A stretch of DNA of 14,504 nt from assembly GCA_004524595.1 (NCBI GenBank), contig SDOA01000105.1, positions 1 to 14,504 of the forward strand, in the 5' to 3' direction. This stretch comes from Candidatus Thorarchaeota archaeon (GTDB lineage Archaea; Asgardarchaeota; Thorarchaeia; Thorarchaeales; Thorarchaeaceae). The position numbers and the translations under genes were made by a program. Shown in pieces: positions 13,629-14,504 of this stretch (position 1 is the stretch's first letter; each line of letters begins with the position of its first letter). The notes under the pieces are model-generated. The model ran no database searches, was not told the origin of the DNA, and was given only the letters and a program-made list of their open reading frames with translations.

Positions 13629-14504
13629 TCATGCTACTCTCCTTGCATTCTCAGAATACCACTTATTTGCTTGATTTCTCATCTCATCAAGGGGGACAAG
13701 TTTGATTGTTTGATCCTCAGCATCTACAATCACAACTCTGTCAGTACAACTAAAACAAGGATCAATGGCAGCCAATATAATAGGTGCATCAGCTAGATGA
13801 TTTCCTCTGAGACATTCAGCCATTGACACCCAGTTTGCATGTGTAGGTGCTCTGACTTTGATTCTGTATGGCTTATCAGATGGCTTCCCTGCTCCGTCAC
13901 CAGTGATAAGGTAATGCACACATTCACCACGAGGTGCTTCATATCTTGCCAAGACCTCATTGGGTTGAATCTGTGGACGCACCCTCTCACGGATTGGACC
14001 GTCTGGAAGATTATCTAACATCCAACGGCACATGCGGATTGTTTCAAGAACCTCTTGAACACGAACAACTGTGCGCCCTGCAACATCACATCGATCAGAT
14101 AAGACCATTTGGAATTCTCCAGAATCCACAATGTTGACATACGCTTGTGTAGGGTCATTAAAACGAACGTCAATAGGCACATTGCTTCCTCTTCCTGTTG
14201 GTCCTACTGCGCCGAATTTCTTTGCAAGTGGGGTAGGTAGAAGGCCAACTCCATCAACGCGATTCCAGAAAGTCTTTTCATGAATTGCAACATCTCGATA
14301 ATACAGAGTACGTTCCTCTAATCTATCGAATCCTTTGCGCATTCGTTGAATGAGGTGGTCATTCACATCTCTACGAACGCCACCAATTGTGTTGTAATCA
14401 TAATTGACACGATTTCCAGAGATGTCCTCTAACATGTCCATTACCACTTCTCGATCTCGCCATGCGTACATGAAGGCAGTATCAAAACCAACTTCGTGAA
14501 ATGC
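13629..14504 (-). CDS. Group 4 [NiFe]-hydrogenase-like large subunit (NuoD/MbhL type), 5' truncated by window edge
   Basis: The frame stays open to the window end; the codons before the first ATG (14471) continue a family-like sequence (HEVGFDTAFMYAWRDRE), so the true start lies outside. About 291 C-terminal residues are visible. Typical elements are REVVMDMLE, SGNRVNYDYNTIGGVRRDV, the RYEAPRGE loop and RAPT near the end. DPCFSCTDR contains a DPCxxC motif whose two cysteines are the L2 ligands of the [NiFe] site in group 4 hydrogenases; NuoD of complex I lacks them. The N-terminal CxxC (L1) is off the window, so a complete NiFe site is not proven. About 35 residues follow the motif. The enzyme would oxidise ferredoxin and form H2 at the membrane. 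Confidence 0.87.
   Translation of the reverse strand, partial: AFHEVGFDTAFMYAWRDREVVMDMLEDISGNRVNYDYNTIGGVRRDVNDHLIQRMRKGFDRLEERTLYYRDVAIHEKTFWNRVDGVGLLPTPLAKKFGAVGPTGRGSNVPIDVRFNDPTQAYVNIVDSGEFQMVLSDRCDVAGRTVVRVQEVLETIRMCRWMLDNLPDGPIRERVRPQIQPNEVLARYEAPRGECVHYLITGDGAGKPSDKPYRIKVRAPTHANWVSMAECLRGNHLADAPIILAAIDPCFSCTDRVVIVDAEDQTIKLVPLDEMRNQANKWYSENARRVA

Noticed and set aside
12186..14504. Interpretation as respiratory complex I (Nuo) or Fpo
   Set aside because: The large subunit keeps the DPCxxC motif of [NiFe] hydrogenases, and the gene order fits mbhL-M-N. The missing N-terminus leaves some doubt.

Overview
The window looks like a piece of an archaeal chromosome, most probably from an Asgard archaeon (Thorarchaeota-like is my guess; the phylum is not proven). 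The evidence is indirect but consistent. Anaerobic ferredoxin- and heterodisulfide-based enzymes sit next to a Ras/Rab-like small GTPase and a protein that appears to begin with a longin/roadblock-type domain, a pairing typical of Asgard genomes. TATA-like boxes lie about 25-45 bases before several starts. Shine-Dalgarno sites of the AGGAGG or AAGGTG type are common, and TTG is used often as a start codon (2361, 4206, 4670, 11482, 13627). There are no tRNA, rRNA, CRISPR or insertion sequences that I can see. Coding density is high, and no gene-free stretch exceeds 300 bases (the longest is 9661-9887).

Layout. 1-167 is the 3' end of an unidentified + strand gene, followed by a terminator-like hairpin. 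212-3257 holds two divergent hdrC-hdrB pairs, one on each strand, sharing an 82-base promoter region; no hdrA is present. 3265-4670 is a minus-strand two-gene unit: a membrane-anchored winged-helix protein followed, with a TTGA stop/start overlap, by a surface protein with a threonine stalk and a C-terminal membrane anchor. 4809-7406 (+) is korD, korA and an extended SDR epimerase/dehydratase. 7409-9660 (-) is the longin plus winged-helix protein and the small GTPase. 9888-10508 (+) is a four-helix membrane protein with a C-terminal zinc ribbon. 10635-12039 (+) is korB-korG. 12186-14504 (-) is the 3' end of a group 4 membrane-bound [NiFe]-hydrogenase-like operon, in the order large subunit, NuoH-like, NuoI-like (the MbhL-M-N order). 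The large subunit is cut by the window edge.

How the genes fit together. KorDABG oxidises a 2-oxoacid (probably 2-oxoglutarate) with CoA and reduces ferredoxin. A group 4 hydrogenase-like complex re-oxidises ferredoxin at the membrane, makes H2 and pumps ions. HdrBC modules pass electrons to or from disulfide-type acceptors, usually with an HdrA flavoprotein encoded elsewhere. The window is therefore an energy-metabolism neighbourhood. The most unusual feature is that the usual korDABG order is split between korA and korB by about 4.3 kb carrying the SDR gene, the GTPase/longin pair and the zinc-ribbon membrane protein. The GTPase also departs from the classical G-box consensus in two places.
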